A DNA stretch of 64,000 nucleotides from positions 3,477,001 through 3,541,000 of the forward strand of contig OX327683.1 in assembly GCA_946807835.1 (NCBI GenBank), read 5' to 3'. A model generated the notes under the pieces. It searched no databases. It saw only the letters and a program-made list of their open reading frames with translations, and was not told where the DNA came from. Position 1 is the first letter of the stretch; every line of letters starts with the position of its first letter. The stretch is from Ailanthus altissimus. Lineage: Eukaryota; Streptophyta; Magnoliopsida; Sapindales; Simaroubaceae. Of the stretch, positions 45,351-57,632 are shown piece by piece. The position numbers were made by a program, and so were the translations under genes.

Positions 45351-47284
45351 AATTAGCTTTTTAATGAATTGTACATTGTATAGATATCAAATATTTATAC
45401 AAATCTAGGATGACACATAAGCATAACTATAATAATACCAACTTATACAATGTCTATTTTTCGTTTACCAAATTTGATTATCAACAGGATTAAATAGTTA
45501 ATGAAGAATTTTTGGTGGGGTTCAACTGAAAATGGAGGAAATTACATTAGCTAAAATAGGGTAAATTTATGATGTAATGAAGGATAGAGGCTTAGGTCAA
45601 GGCTTTAATAAAGCCCTCATCGCTAAACAATGTTGGTGTCTACTCACCGAACACTTCTTCACTGCCAGCCCGTATCCTAAAAGCAAAATTTTACCCACAT
45701 GAATTTCATAGAGGCAATGGTGTTAAGAGGGAGCTCCTTCTTGTGGCGGAGTTTGATTCAGGGCAAAGAATTGCTAACACAAGAAGTGAGATGGAGGGTT
45801 GAGGATAGTACTAGAATTGTTGTCTTTTTGGATCCTTAGATACCAAGGTCATTGAACTTTAGGCCTATAACACGAACTTGGGAAGATACATATATCGTGT
45901 TTTGAATTTAATGACAGAGGAGGGTTTATAAGACTTTTGGCTAATGAATACTACTCTAGTTGCTACGATTCTTGTTAGCGTAGGGTAGATGATTAAAGAT
46001 GAATATAAGATTATTATGAAGTGCTTGATCAAGTCATTTATTTCTTCTTCCTCTTTATTCTTCGCAGAATATTTTGCTTTGATGATTAGTTTAGAAGATA
46101 TATGGAGCTTAAAGATGTTTAGGGACTTACAGAAGCCATTGGATATTGAATCAGATTGTAAAACTTAATTCAAGCCATCTTTTCTTAGCAATTTCAAGGT
46201 ATTGGAAGGAATTTGTTGTAGATGATTATGGAACTTTTAGCTAAATTTGGTAATGCTTCATGTACTTTTGCTACGAGGGAATCAAACACTATTGCTCATT
46301 TTCTTGCAAAATGGGCATCCATCACTTATATGTCTAAGGTGTAGGAAGATTTTATTCCTTTATATTTGAGCAATTATATCTATAAAAGCTTTAAGTTTAT
46401 TCTTTAAATAACATGAAGCATTCACTCAAAAAAAAAAAAGTTCAAGAAAGTAGCAATTTTGGTGGCAATAACAGCATAGTTTTTTAACAATCCAGTGATG
46501 ATGGGCCATTAGCTTTGTTTGATGATATAATAGTATGGGTGAATAATTCGAGTGTAATAAATATACATACATACTTGTTAGTGATGATATGAATATAAAA
46601 GGAGCAAGTGAGATGGACAGATATTTGATAAAAAAGAATATAAATCTTCACAATCTTTACTTTAATATCTTACTTTTGTGGAAATCAATGGCTATTAAGT
46701 ATCCAATTTTAACTCATTTGGCTTGAGATGTGCTTGCAATTTTAATCTTTGATGTGGTGTCTAAGTCTACCTTAGTATCAGAGGATATATTGTAGATGTA
46801 TTTAGGAGTTCATTAACTCCTACCATAACGAAAGCCTTCATATGCATTTAGGAGATCAAGTAGTCGTGCCTGAGATTGTTACTAAAAAATATTTTCGGAG
46901 GTTTTACTCAAACATGTCAAGATGTTTGATCACAAACCTAATTGAGATCGTGACATATTCTATATGCTAAATCAAATTAATGAATATATTTTACTTATAA
47001 AGACTTCTTAATTCAATAAATTTGACTGATTTATAGAAGGCCATTTTGGCTTACTTTTTATTTGTTTAAGTATCTAGTTGATTTGTACAAGACATTTATG
47101 AAAGAAGAAAAAAGAAGAAATATTGAGACCAATTATCTCAATAATGTAGATCCAATGAATATCACATATTTTTATGTCTTAAATTTATTCGAAGATACAT
47201 ATGATCACTTAGTTGGCGATGGAGATATTTAAACTAATTAAGTTTTAACTATTATCTTGTTTGCGTGTCTAGAATATGTATATA

Positions 47285-47546
47285 TGATAAGAAATTTTCC
47301 TCAATCTTTTCTCTTTCTCATTCATCATAATAACATATATATACAAGTACAAAATCAGAATTCCACTCCCTAAAGAAAACTGTGTTCTTGTGCCTCAAGC
47401 CAAGAATCACATCCCACAATCTTCTCCTAATTCACATAAACTCTCCTTAATTATCTCCTATAATAATGTACATAATATATCACAATATCTCCTAATTTTG
47501 GTAAAATATATCCCTAAAATATACACCTAAAATATATCTCGTAACA
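47285..47546 (-). repeat. Copia B 3' LTR
   Basis: 262 bp, TG...CA intact. Confidence 0.92.
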
Positions 47547-47994
47547 CCCCCCCGTAAGTTGGAGCGTGTAAATCCCGAATGCCCAACTTGTCCAATAAAA
47601 ACTCGAACTGTGACTTTCCCAATGCCTTTGTAAATATGTCCGCCAACTGGACCTTCGTAGACACATATGATAGATCAATCAAACCCTCTATGATCGCATC
47701 TCTAACAAAATGACAATCGGCTTCTATATGCTTAGTTCGCTCATGAAAAATAGGATTTTGTACAATATATAAAGCTGACTGACTGTCACAATAGAATCTC
47801 ATTCCCTTCTCATGCTGAACTCCTAAATTTCTGAGTAGTTGCTTCAACCACTTCAACTCACAAGTAATAGATGCCATTGAACGATATTCTGCTTCCATCG
47901 ATGATCGTGACACTGTTTGTTGCTTCTTGGTTTTCCAGGAGACTGGAGAATAACCAAGTAACACAAACCATCTACTCAGCGATCTTCGTGTCAA
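47527..47994 (-). pseudogene. Copia B RNase H
   Basis: 155-codon open piece with the Copia RNase H landmarks SRSSMEAEYRSMA, WLKQLLRNLG, FYCDSQSALYI, NPIFHERTKHIEADCHFVRD and LADIFTKALGKSQFEFLLDKLGI. It continues from RT after an in-frame stop at about 48005 and ends just inside the 3' LTR. It would degrade the RNA strand of the cDNA hybrid. The domain itself looks intact. Confidence 0.85.
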
Positions 47995-48006
47995 CGGGCA
48001 ACTAGC

Positions 48007-49078
48007 TCAATCCGAGTCACACCATCCTTCCAAACTCAACTCACTATCTGCTCTCAACAATATACCTTGTCCTGGGTTCTTCTTCAAATAACGAACAACT
48101 CGCAATGCAGCTTCCCAATGCTCTTCCTGTGAATTTTGCATAAATTGAGATAAAATGTGAACAGAATACGCCAAATCCGGCCTAGTCACGTTGAGATAGA
48201 TAAGAAGACCCACTAACCGCCTGTAACTCTCAACATTATCGACCAATTTTCCACTAGCTAACGCCAGTTTGTGATTTTGCTCCATAGGAAATTTCGCTGG
48301 CTTTGACCCTAATAGTCCCGTCTCAGATATTATATCTAATGCATACTTTTGTTGACACATAAAAATTCCCTCCTTACTCCGTGCCACTTCCAGCCCAAGA
48401 AAATATCTCAATACTCTTAAGTCCTTCATCTTAAAGCATTTTCCAAGATAATCCTTGAATATTGCTAACGCCACTTTATCATTTCCTGCAATGATCATAT
48501 CGTCCATATAAACAAGAACATTAATCTGGATTTTACCCTTTGACAATGTAAACAAAGAATAGTCTGAATACGACTGTTTGAAGCCATAGCTCCTTAGTGT
48601 CGTCGTTAGTTTAGCAAACCAACACCTAGGAGCCTGTTTCAAGCCATACAACGGCTTCTTTATTCTGTACACCATATTTTTGTTGTCACTTTTCTCAAAT
48701 TTTGGAGGTATCCTCATGTAAATTTTCTCTTCCAGATCACCGTACAAGAACGCATTGTGAACATCCATCTGATGTATTTCCCAACTCTTGATCGCTGCAA
48801 CTACCAGAAACGTTCGTACTGTCACCATCTTAGCTACAGGTGCAAAAGTCTCATTATAGTCAATACCCTCTACCTGATGATTTCCAAATATCACAAGCCT
48901 TGCCTTTAATCTTTGTAAATTCCCGTTCTCATCTCATTTCTTTGTATATATCCACTGACTACCTAGTGCTTTCTTCCTGGGAGGCAACTCTTGTAGTACC
49001 CATGTTCTTTGATCTTCTAATGCTCGAATCTCTTCTGCCATGGCTTTTCTTCAGCCTTCATGTTTCACCGCTTCTCTA
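48007..49078 (-). pseudogene. Copia B reverse transcriptase
   Basis: 48894-48007 is one open piece of 295 codons: NETFAPVAKMVTVRTFLVVA, QMDVHNAFLYGDL, KPLYGLKQAPRCWF, the catalytic VYMDDMIIAGND and VTRPDLAYSVHILSQFM. It starts after a stop in the sequence YTKK-stop-DENGN (about 48930); the lead-in KAMAEEIRALEDQRTWVL is at about 49040. All RT motifs are present, so decay is recent. Expression as one polyprotein is blocked by the stops. Confidence 0.88.
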
Positions 49079-50276
49079 AAAGTTTTAGGTGGTTTTCCTG
49101 CACTTACAGCTGCTACATATTGTTTGTAATTATTTAAAAACTGTTCACAAGATACAAAGTGCGAAATAGGATAATGAGTACTTGAGGTAGCCGATGAAGA
49201 GGGCAAATTTTTAGATGAACTTTTCTTTTTCACCACCGTATGTGTAACAAAACCACGATAGCTAGAGTTTGGGAACTTAACCCGTTTCCCTTTTCCCATT
49301 TTTGCCTCTTCATTATTTGCATTTGCGTGTACAACCACTTCCTCTACAGCTTGTTCACTGCCCAACAACGCCTCCTCAGGGCCTGTATGTTTGCTACTAG
49401 AACTATGCAGCGCACCAGCCTCCCCCTCTTCTTCTTGCTGCACTTCCAGTTTGCCCTTCTGCTGTCCGCACCTTCTCACTTTTAGCAGCAGCAGGTGCAT
49501 AAACCCTGCCAATATTCACATTATCACCATTATTCACTACTTCATCAAAATTATCACAATACAATTCCTCATTACCTGTTACTATATTAGAGTCACGGTC
49601 CACATTGCTTCCAGCCATAGGAAAAACATGTTCATAGAAATTGACATCACGTGAAACAAGTAATTCTTTTTTTTTAAAATCATATAACAACCATCCCTTT
49701 TTAGCAAACGGATAACCAAGAAAGATGCACATACGACTTCTACTATCAAATTTGTCCTCTTTTGATTTTTGATTATGAGCATAACACAAACATCCCATAA
49801 CTCGTATTTTACTTAAATCAGGTTCCTTTCCAAACAAACATTCATATGGTGTTTTAAAATCAAGCACACTTGAAGGCGTACGATTAATTAAATAACACGC
49901 CGCCATCACACATTCCACTTAAAATTTCATTGGCAAGTGTCCTTGGAAACGTAAAGCACGTGCTACATTCAAGATATGTTTATGTTTACGCTCTACCCGA
50001 CCATTTTGTTGCGGTGGACCCACACACGACGTCTAAAAAATTATGCCATTCTTCACAAAATAATTATCCAAGTATTTAAACTCGGTTCCATTATCATTAC
50101 GAACTCGTTTTATTTTTTGATCAAATTGTCGTTCTACCAAGGCCACAAAATTCATAAACGAAAATTCAACTTCTAATTTATTAAACAACAAATAAACCCA
50201 AATTGCTATTAAATAGTCATCAACACTAGTAAAAAAATAATACGCCCCACAAGAAGAACGAGTCTTATGGGGACTC
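49051..50276 (-). pseudogene. Copia B integrase and C-terminal linker
   Basis: From about 50270: TSVDDYLIAIWVYLL-like core with substitutions, then RNDNGTEFKYLDNYF and [20 protein letters not shown] (about 50010-49960) with stops at 50035 and 49919. 49918-49403 is open: MAACYLINRTPSSVL, MGCLCYAHNQKSKEDKFDSR, IFLGYPFAKKGWLLYDF. A frame change near 49500 passes to 49512-49051, an acidic linker ending AVSAGKPPKTFREAVKHEG. Integrase would insert the cDNA; here it is broken in at least three places. Confidence 0.82.
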
Positions 50277-50938
50277 TACAAATCACAATGAACGAGTTCA
50301 AAAATTCTACTAGCTCTACTACTACTAATCGAAAAACTCTTTCTAGGTTGCTTTGCATGATAGCATACATCACAACCATCTTTATTCAAACCATTAGAAA
50401 CACTCACATTAGGTACCTTCCTAAGCACTTTCTTCAATGGGTGTCCTAAACGCTTGTGCCACAACTCCATTGATCTTTTACCACCAAGAGCTAGAGCCTG
50501 AGCTTGAGGTACACCACGAAAAAAGAAAAGTCCATCTTCGCGTTCACCCACTCCAATCAGCCGCTTCGTCACTCGGTCCTGTATAACATACAATGTATTA
50601 GTTATTTGAACGGTATAATTATTTTCATCTAGCAACTTTGTGACAGAAATTAGATTACAATCCAATTTTGGAACAAAAAGCACATTATTAATTTTTAGGT
50701 TCCCTGGCAATAACACACTGCCTTTATGAGTGGCTTGTGAACTACTATCATCCGGCAAACTTACTGGACAGTTGCTGATTTGCTTCACATCAATCATCCA
50801 ATTTAATGTCCCTGTTACATGGTGCGTTGCTTCTGTATCAATAATCCATAGACACTCACCAGAGAGTCTATCCTTCAGTTTCGACAGGTTGAGAAGATCA
50901 AGGATAAGTTGCCACTGTTCTGGAGTTATGCTTGACAA
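50276..50938 (-). pseudogene. Copia B protease and GAG-pre-integrase
   Basis: 220 codons. The aspartic protease site reads WIIDTEATHHVTG where active elements have D-S-G-A, so the Gly after the active-site region is replaced by Glu and the protease is probably inactive. The flap and core (KGSVLLPGNLKINNVLFVP, NLISVTKLL) follow, then GAG-pre-integrase with LWHKRLGHP and the zinc-binding CDVCYHAKQPRKSF. Confidence 0.85.
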
Positions 50939-51118
50939 TCTGGCTTACTCCGCGGTGCGAGGCTGTTGTCCTTAGGTCTGCCGCTACTGCTGCGTCGAGG
51001 TGCTGGCAGTGGCTTTGTTTGCCCTCATTGCCATGCCTCCTGCTGCAACACCTCAACGCCCTCTCCCAACCATGACACCATCACGTCCCCCTCTGACTCC
51101 ACGTATCGTATTCATAAG

Positions 51119-51406
51119 CTAAGCCACAAGCATTGAATGAACAATATACCAATCATCCAGCTTTGCATCATTCTCCTTGGGTTTCTCGACGCTACCATCC
51201 AAAAACCCAAATTTTCTCTTTGCTTGTAAGGTAGTACGAATTTCCCTAGCCCATTCATCATAATTTTCTCCCTTTAATTGAATTAGTGTGATGAGATTAT
51301 CCGGTTTGTCATTAGACCGTAGGTGAAAAACATCGATCTTCTTGTCACCTCCAACACCATTGCTGAAAGAAGACTTCCCGTCGTCCTCTGTCATATCCCC
51401 AAACAA
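51119..51406 (-). pseudogene. Copia B gag N-terminus
   Basis: 95 codons with the plant Copia gag N-terminal pattern: LRSNDKPDNLITLIQLKGEN then YDEWAREIRTTLQAKRKFGF and LDGSVEKP. A stop ends it at 51119; the rest of gag up to the protease (about 180 bp instead of roughly 800) is mostly deleted, including an identifiable zinc knuckle. Confidence 0.82.
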
Positions 51407-51495
51407 AAGACGAAAAATTATGTTTTGTGTGTTTCACTCGCCTCAACCGACCTCTCGAATGAAAAAAATATAATATTTCCTAGGATTGAACCTAA

Positions 51496-51508
51496 GCTCT
51501 TGATACCA
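51496..51508 (-). promoter_or_regulatory. Copia B primer binding site
   Basis: TGGTATCAAGAGC on the minus strand, adjacent to the 5' LTR. Confidence 0.88.
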
Positions 51509-51770
51509 TGATAAGAAATTCTCCTCAATCTTCTCTCCTTCTCATTCATCATAATAACATATATATACAAGTACAAAATTAGAATCCCACTCCCTAAAGA
51601 AAACTGTGTTCTTGTGCCTCAAGCCAAGAATCACGTCCCACAATCTTCTTCTAATTCACATAAACTCTCCTTAATTATCTCCTATAATAATGTACATAAT
51701 ATATCACAATATCTCCTAATTTTGATAAAATATATCCCTAAAATATACACCTAAAATATATCTCGTAACA
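51509..51770 (-). repeat. Copia B 5' LTR
   Basis: 262 bp, TG...CA, followed on the right by ATATA. Confidence 0.92.
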
Positions 51771-52837
51771 ATATACGTTTTGGTAGATAAGTGTTTTACT
51801 ATTCAAATATCTAATGCGGGTTTTTTTCTCTTTGTGAAAGGATATAAACTTAAACAACAAATTGTTTGTAGTTAAGAAAAATGGAGAGATATAACTAGTC
51901 AATATTACAACACACGTACAATTCTTTGATGTAAAAAGTATTTCTCAAATTTAAGATTAATTAAAGCTAAAGTGAAGTGAATATTATAGTAGGCTCGCAG
52001 ACTTAATTCAATGCTCTAGAAAAACTGTGCTTTTATTAGCAAATAGGATAAAATTATACATCAAATATATCTTGTTATTCACTTAAATCTTAAAGATCTT
52101 TACTTAACTTTGAAAATATTTATCGTAATGGTTTCATATAAAGACTAAAATTGAGAATAATGTAAAGTATCTTTACATTACCTCTAAAGTTTTTATTAGA
52201 AGCAGATATTAGGGAAGCTCTTTATTTTATCATCTGACTTAATCATACGACAATAAAAGCATTTAAGAGTTATACGACTGTGAATAAGAAGTTCAATGAT
52301 CTAAAGAATTTTAGAGTTAAATTTGCACTTAGTTCGAACTAAAAAAAATCAAATCTATGCCCGAGTTTTTAAACCCTTTTCTTTATTGAAGGCACTCAGC
52401 TTGAATTTTTGAAATTTTTTTGAGTTTAAGTTTGAGTGTGAATTTTTTTTTTCATTTTTAATTAAAGTATGCTACTTGCACCTTACAAGTTAGAGGTGAA
52501 ACTATGGTTGGCTTTAACCTATTATAAATAGGCCATTGGTAACCAACAAATATACTTAATTTGAATAAAAGTTATCCTCCAGACACAATTCCAAATATCA
52601 TCTAAGCCATTGTTTATTTACCCTATTATACTCTTACTTTATAATCTTTAAAATACATGCATGTTCGAATACTAAAAGCATCGAGCAAGTTCCAAAAGCA
52701 ATTTTTCATAGAAGTACTCGTTACATATATGGAATTTTAAGATTTATTCTACAGAGAGTTTGTTATTTGTTTGATAAAAAAAAATGAGCTACATTTTGGG
52801 TAAAAAGTAAGTCTCTATTGATATTGAATAAAGATTC

Positions 52838-53222
52838 TATTAGAACTTAAGTACAATCTAAACATGCTTCAAAAAAAATTAAAATCATTTAGATCACGTG
52901 CAAAATTAAAATAGATAAAAAGTACCTCCATCCATTGATGCTTTACACAATCTAATAAGGTGCTTCTAAATTGTGATTAACCTCTAATAATGGTGTAAAG
53001 TTCAAAGAATAAGATTGAATAGCCTATGGACCTCAATCGTATTTCACCATATTTTTTAGACATTCTCCCATCAAGAATGTCATATGAAATTTTCTAAAGT
53101 TATAGGCGGTCTTAACCATCAAGATTGATTGTTGTGTGGTGGAAATATTGGACCAAATTATGTCAAAACAAAACGATTTGATTTATATATATTTAAACTT
53201 TAAACTTTGAATAAGTTTAATA
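52838..53222 (-). repeat. Copia C 3' LTR
   Basis: 385 bp; terminal CA changed to TA (tttaata). Confidence 0.85.
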
Positions 53223-56200
53223 TTCTCCTACTTGGTCCATATATTTCACATAATAAGAAATAAAATACACGAATCATAAAGATGGGTCATCTAAAAAAAT
53301 CGAGTATTATCTTCTATGTATTACAATTCATTATGTTTCTTAATACCAGTCCATATTACTTAATGAATAAACCTAATGTTTATTCTAGGTCCAAACATTT
53401 ATGATATTTCTCAAATTAACAAATGTGTACACAATTAAGAATCAACTATGAGAAAATATCAACTTAAATAGAGTTTCATTTCATCAACATTCAACCTTAT
53501 GACAAAAAATACATAAAGGTACCAAGTCCCATTTTGTTCATATGATCATTTAATTTTTATAATGTCAAGCCTTTAGTCAAAAGATCAATGATATCAATTC
53601 AATGTTAATGTATTCAATAACCATTATTTTTCTTATAACACGTTCTTTATAATCAAATACTTAATGTCGATATGATTACCTCGACTACTATTTTGTGGCT
53701 TTTAGCCTTAACGCTTAATTGAATTGGCAAAATATATCCTTAATGGCCCAAAGATAGAATCCATAATTCTAAACTCATATATGAAACTCTTTATTCATAC
53801 ACCATACAAAATAGTCGCAAAATATAAAACATATATACATAAATATGTGATCTTTTGTCTTTTTAAGGTACCTTATCACTATTCTTTGTAGTTTTTCAGT
53901 AGTTTATACTTGAATTACTCTGATATTTTTCTAAAATTACCTTTTTAGTTTATTAGTTTAAATTGAACTTGCCACCACTTATAATGGAAGCTATACTTGG
54001 TGAACAAGTTTCATCCAAAATCTCCACAAAAGTTTATTTATATAAGTTCATGAGACAAACCTAGAATGTCTTGAAGTCTTATCTCTATGTATCTTAATAC
54101 TAATGACATAAGATGCATTATCTATATCTTTCATGTAAAAGTTTTCATAGAGAAATTATTTCACTTCATATAGTAAATCCTTATCATTGGTTGCAAGTAA
54201 AATATCATCTACATATAGAATAAGAAAACAAATCTTATTCCCACTGATCTTGTGGTATATACATTAATTCATGATGTTCTCTTTGAAACCTAATAAAGAG
54301 ATCATATTATGAAATTTAAACACTACTGATAGGAGACTTGTTTCAATCCATATATAGAATTTCTTAAGCTTGCACACTAAATGATTACTATATGCTCACT
54401 ATTACTAGAGGAAATATCCTTATGGTTATTTCATTTAAACCTCTTTCTCTAGATCTCTATTGAGGAAAATCGTTTTCTCATCCATTTGTTGTAGCTTTAA
54501 GTCAAATGAGCTACTAATGCCATAATTATTTGAAAAGAATCTTTCACAGATATAGGAGAAAGTCTTATTGTAATTGATTTCTTCCTTTTAAGTGAATCCT
54601 TTAGCAGTGAGTTTTACTTTATATTTCTCGATGTTGCCCAATGAATCTTTGTTTTAAAGAATCATTTACATCTAATGGCTTTACACCCTTAGGCAACTCG
54701 ACAAGATCTCAGATTCCATTGGATGCCATAAAATTCATCTCCTCTTTCATGGCATTAAATCATAAATTTGTTCTTTGCAACTCATAGCTTGTGAAAATAT
54801 TTTAGGGTCATGTTTGGCTTTAATGTTATAGTCCGATTCTTGTAAATATACATCGTAGTCACTAAGAATTACCGATTTCTTTATTCTAGTAGACCTTCTT
54901 AATGTTTACCAATATCTTCCTAAGGAATATGTTGTTCTACTAGTTGTTCAATAATTTATGTTAACTCATGAGCAACTTGATCTAATAGATTGTTATCAAT
55001 AGTTTATGGACTTTCAATAATTGGTTATACAATATCCGATTAAACTTGAGAAGTGTTGTGAATAACAATCAATCTATCACTTGAGGTGGAAGGTTAGACA
55101 TCAATATGATTTTTCTCATAAACAATGTTCTGGGATTGATCACTCCCACTGATCAAGTCATTTTCAAAAAATTTTGCATTTCTTGATTCCACAATCTTAG
55201 TGCTGTGCGATAGACAATAGAACCTGTAACCTTTAGACCTTTCAGAATATCCAAAGAAATACTCACTAATGGTCATTGGGTCAAGTTTTCTTTCTTATGG
55301 GTTGTAAACTTTTACTTTTGATAGGCATCCCTAAACACATATATGTCGCAAACTAAATTTTTAACCTTTTCATAATTTAAATGTTGTCTTTAAGATAGCC
55401 TTAGTTGAAACTCGGTTTAATATATATACTTTTTTTTTAAGAACTTTAGTCCACAAGGATTTAGGAAGTCTAGAGCTATAAAGCATACTTCTTACTATGT
55501 CCATTAATATTCAGTTTCTTCTTTCTGTGACACTATTCTAGTATAAAGAACCAGGTATGGTATATTAGGCAATTATCCCATGTTCTTGAAGAATCTTCGC
55601 AAATGAACTAGGTATTTGTTCATCCTCAGTATATCTACCAAAAGATTATCCACTTCTATCTGTCCTCATGATTTGCTTTTCACATTGTTTGTCTACTTTA
55701 GCTTTGAGAACTTTAAAGGCATCTAGTACTTCGTTCTTGTTATGAAGCAAGTAGAGATACATATACATTAGTAGTTATTTATGAAAGAGATGAAGTATTT
55801 CAGACAATTACAAATCCATATCTGAACTAAAAATATCTGAATATATAATATTTAATATGTTTGTGTTCCTCTTGGCACCTTTCTTATACTTGTTAGTTTG
55901 TTTTTTTTAATGCAATCCACACAAGTTTTAAAATCAGTAAAATAAAAAATACTAAGTACTCTATCATTTACTAATTTTTTTATTTATTTTTATAGAGATA
56001 AATGTGCCAATCTTCGATGTCACAACATAAAGAAATTATCATTTATAACACATTGTTTAATACCTGTGTGAACATCTATAGCATTATAAGCAATATTATT
56101 TTGTAAACTAATAGAGAAAATGCCATCAGATAATGTACCATTTCCAATAAGATTTGATTTATAAAATAATCTAAAAGATATATAAAAAGTTGAAAGAATA

Positions 56201-57226
56201 TCTTAAAATTAGAAGTCTTGAAATTGAAATTAAGTTCTTACAAAAACTAGGAATATAAAAGGTCTTTTCTAAAAATAAAATCATTACTTAGAATTAAATT
56301 GTATGGTCTAATCGCCTTTATCAGTGAACACATCTTGTTTCTAAAATAAATATATTGTTCACTTTCCACTAGCTTTCTTAGATTTTCTATATGCTATAAG
56401 GAATTTAAAATATGGATTGTAGATTTAGAATCAATTTACCATGTGTTAAAAATGACATCAGCCATATTAAATTCAAACAAATGAGGATGGATTTTCTTTT
56501 CAGGTCATTTCTGAAATTTAAGGTAATCCTTATTCATGTGTCCCTTCCTTTTGTAGGAGAAGCACTTGGATTCTTTTTTTTTTTTTTTGCTTTTATTTAT
56601 TTCCTTGTATTGCCAGTAATACACTCATAACTAATTCCATTATCAACCTTCCCTTCTCTTGAACACAAATGGTCAAAATTTCATTATTTTACCATTTATC
56701 CTTACGTATGTTGCAAGATATTTTGAATGGTCCATATTGTTATAGAAGGCTATTTAATATACAGTGAACAAAAAAAGATTTAAATATCTCAATCTCAAGA
56801 GTCTTTAATTGAGCCATAATATTCCTCCTTTGCATGATGTACTTACACACAACTTTTATGCTAGTGAGTCTTAAGGATGAAAACTTTATAATCATGGTAC
56901 TAGCAAGTGCTTTATCTGAAGTTTTAAATTGCTCATTAATATCCTTCAGCAATGCATAGACATTGTTACTCTAGTTAACTGAACCACGAATGCCAGCAGA
57001 TATCGTAGACTTTATGAACATTATACTTAGGCTATTAGATCACTCCCATTGTTCATAAAGAGCAAGTTCATCTTTAGTGCTAGTAGCAGTAATGAGTGGT
57101 TTTCCTTTCCTAATAGCATAAGCAATATCTATCCACCCTAAATGAATGAGAATTCTTTCCTTTCATCCTTTATAGTTATTACCCTTTAGTTCGAGAACAT
57201 CATATTTTATATTAGAGAAATTCATA
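53223..57226 (-). pseudogene. Copia C gag-pol remnant
   Basis: Minus strand, in order: gag from ATG near 57225 (MNFSNIKYDVLELKGNNYKG then a stop; LKDINEQFKTSDKALASTMI near 56950); zinc knuckle remnant and protease region about 56600-56340; integrase tail 55276-55094 with FFGYSERSKGYRFYCLSHST and VESRNAKFFEND; RT about 54500-54100 with the catalytic LYVDDILLATNDKDLLYE (about 54210) and SYVISIKIHRD. Stops and frameshifts occur in every domain. It belongs to a different Copia lineage from A and B, judged by these motif variants. Confidence 0.78.
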
Positions 57227-57284
57227 GTTTGCATGACTGCATAAAAATAAACATACATGCTTATAAATTAAAATTTTGAGACTA

Positions 57285-57632
57285 ATAACCTTATATCATA
57301 CTTTACCAATGTAAATTAAGATTTATGAATCTAGTGGCATAAAAATTGCCTATGGGCTAAAGTTTTAATTCAATTAGACTCACTTATAACTTTATGATAT
57401 AGCATATATCATGTTTTACTAATATGAATCATGATCCTAAAAATATGAATCTAGTGATATAAAACTTGCCTGTGGGTTAAAGTTTTACTTCAATTAGATT
57501 CATTTATAAATTTATAAGAAAATATTTATCATGTTTTATCAATGTAAATCATGATTCAAAATAATGAATCTAGTAACATAGAACTTACCTGTGAGCTAAA
57601 GTTCTAATTCAATTAGATTCATTTTATCCTTA
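57285..57632. repeat. roughly 125-bp x 3 tandem repeat in the Copia C leader
   Basis: Three successive units each contain a form of tatcatgttttaccaatgtaaatcatgat, then gaatctagtg, then cttgcctgtgggctaaagtt and ttcaattagattca. They lie between the 5' LTR and gag of Copia C, so in its untranslated leader. Units differ by many substitutions. Confidence 0.8.

Larger units (their letters stand above)
42876..45415 (+). repeat. 1.28-kb tandem duplication inside the LINE
   Basis: Unit 1 about 42876-44155, unit 2 about 44156-45415, offset 1280 bp (gagagtaa at 42881 and 44161). Each unit contains the LINE RT catalytic block (FFDDDSLVF, FFADDSLVF) plus one U1 repeat. The units differ by scattered substitutions and a few indels. 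The duplication happened after U1 entered the LINE. Confidence 0.85.
41520..46438 (+). mobile_element. LINE (L1-type), 5'-truncated, with nested insertion
   Basis: Flanked by AGTTCAAGAA at 41510-41519 and 46439-46448 and ending in a poly(A) run, so it is a plus-strand LINE inserted by target-primed reverse transcription. It starts within the endonuclease domain (residues like MRDFQDIISELELDELGF about 41550), then the linker (VPERIKLVRRQLNCLLESNS 41950), RT with LRQGYPLS-like sequence about 42745 and the catalytic block now FFDDDSLVF (42892), normally FADDS. After the U1 copies it resumes at about 45416 with NRINRLMKNFWWGS and the RT tail, and ends in an RNase H remnant (about 46080-46330). 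Frameshifts throughout; dead. The same site in copy I (26545-26560) is empty. Confidence 0.85.
40808..47284 (+). pseudogene. hAT transposase remnant, copy II
   Basis: Core piece 40808-41519 (tgttgtccacatattc as in copy I, then a TKYDKY / LDP region) and, after the LINE, 46449-47240 with the C-terminal dimerisation block (about 46730-46800). Many stops. The N-terminal BED part present in copy I is missing here. It extends up to the Copia B insertion. Confidence 0.7.
47285..51770 (-). mobile_element. Copia B LTR retrotransposon
   Basis: LTRs of 262 bp each (47285-47546 and 51509-51770), both starting TGATAAGAAA and ending CTCGTAACA, differing at about eight sites by eye. Target duplication ATATA (47280-47284, 51771-51775). 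PBS on the minus strand TGGTATCAAGAGC (51508-51496). A polypurine tract lies at 47547-47553 (ccccccc on plus). The interior is in Copia order on the minus strand. It inserted into hAT copy II; copy I keeps the empty site at about 27383 (gtatatatcttttgg). It is younger than Copia A and C. Confidence 0.94.
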
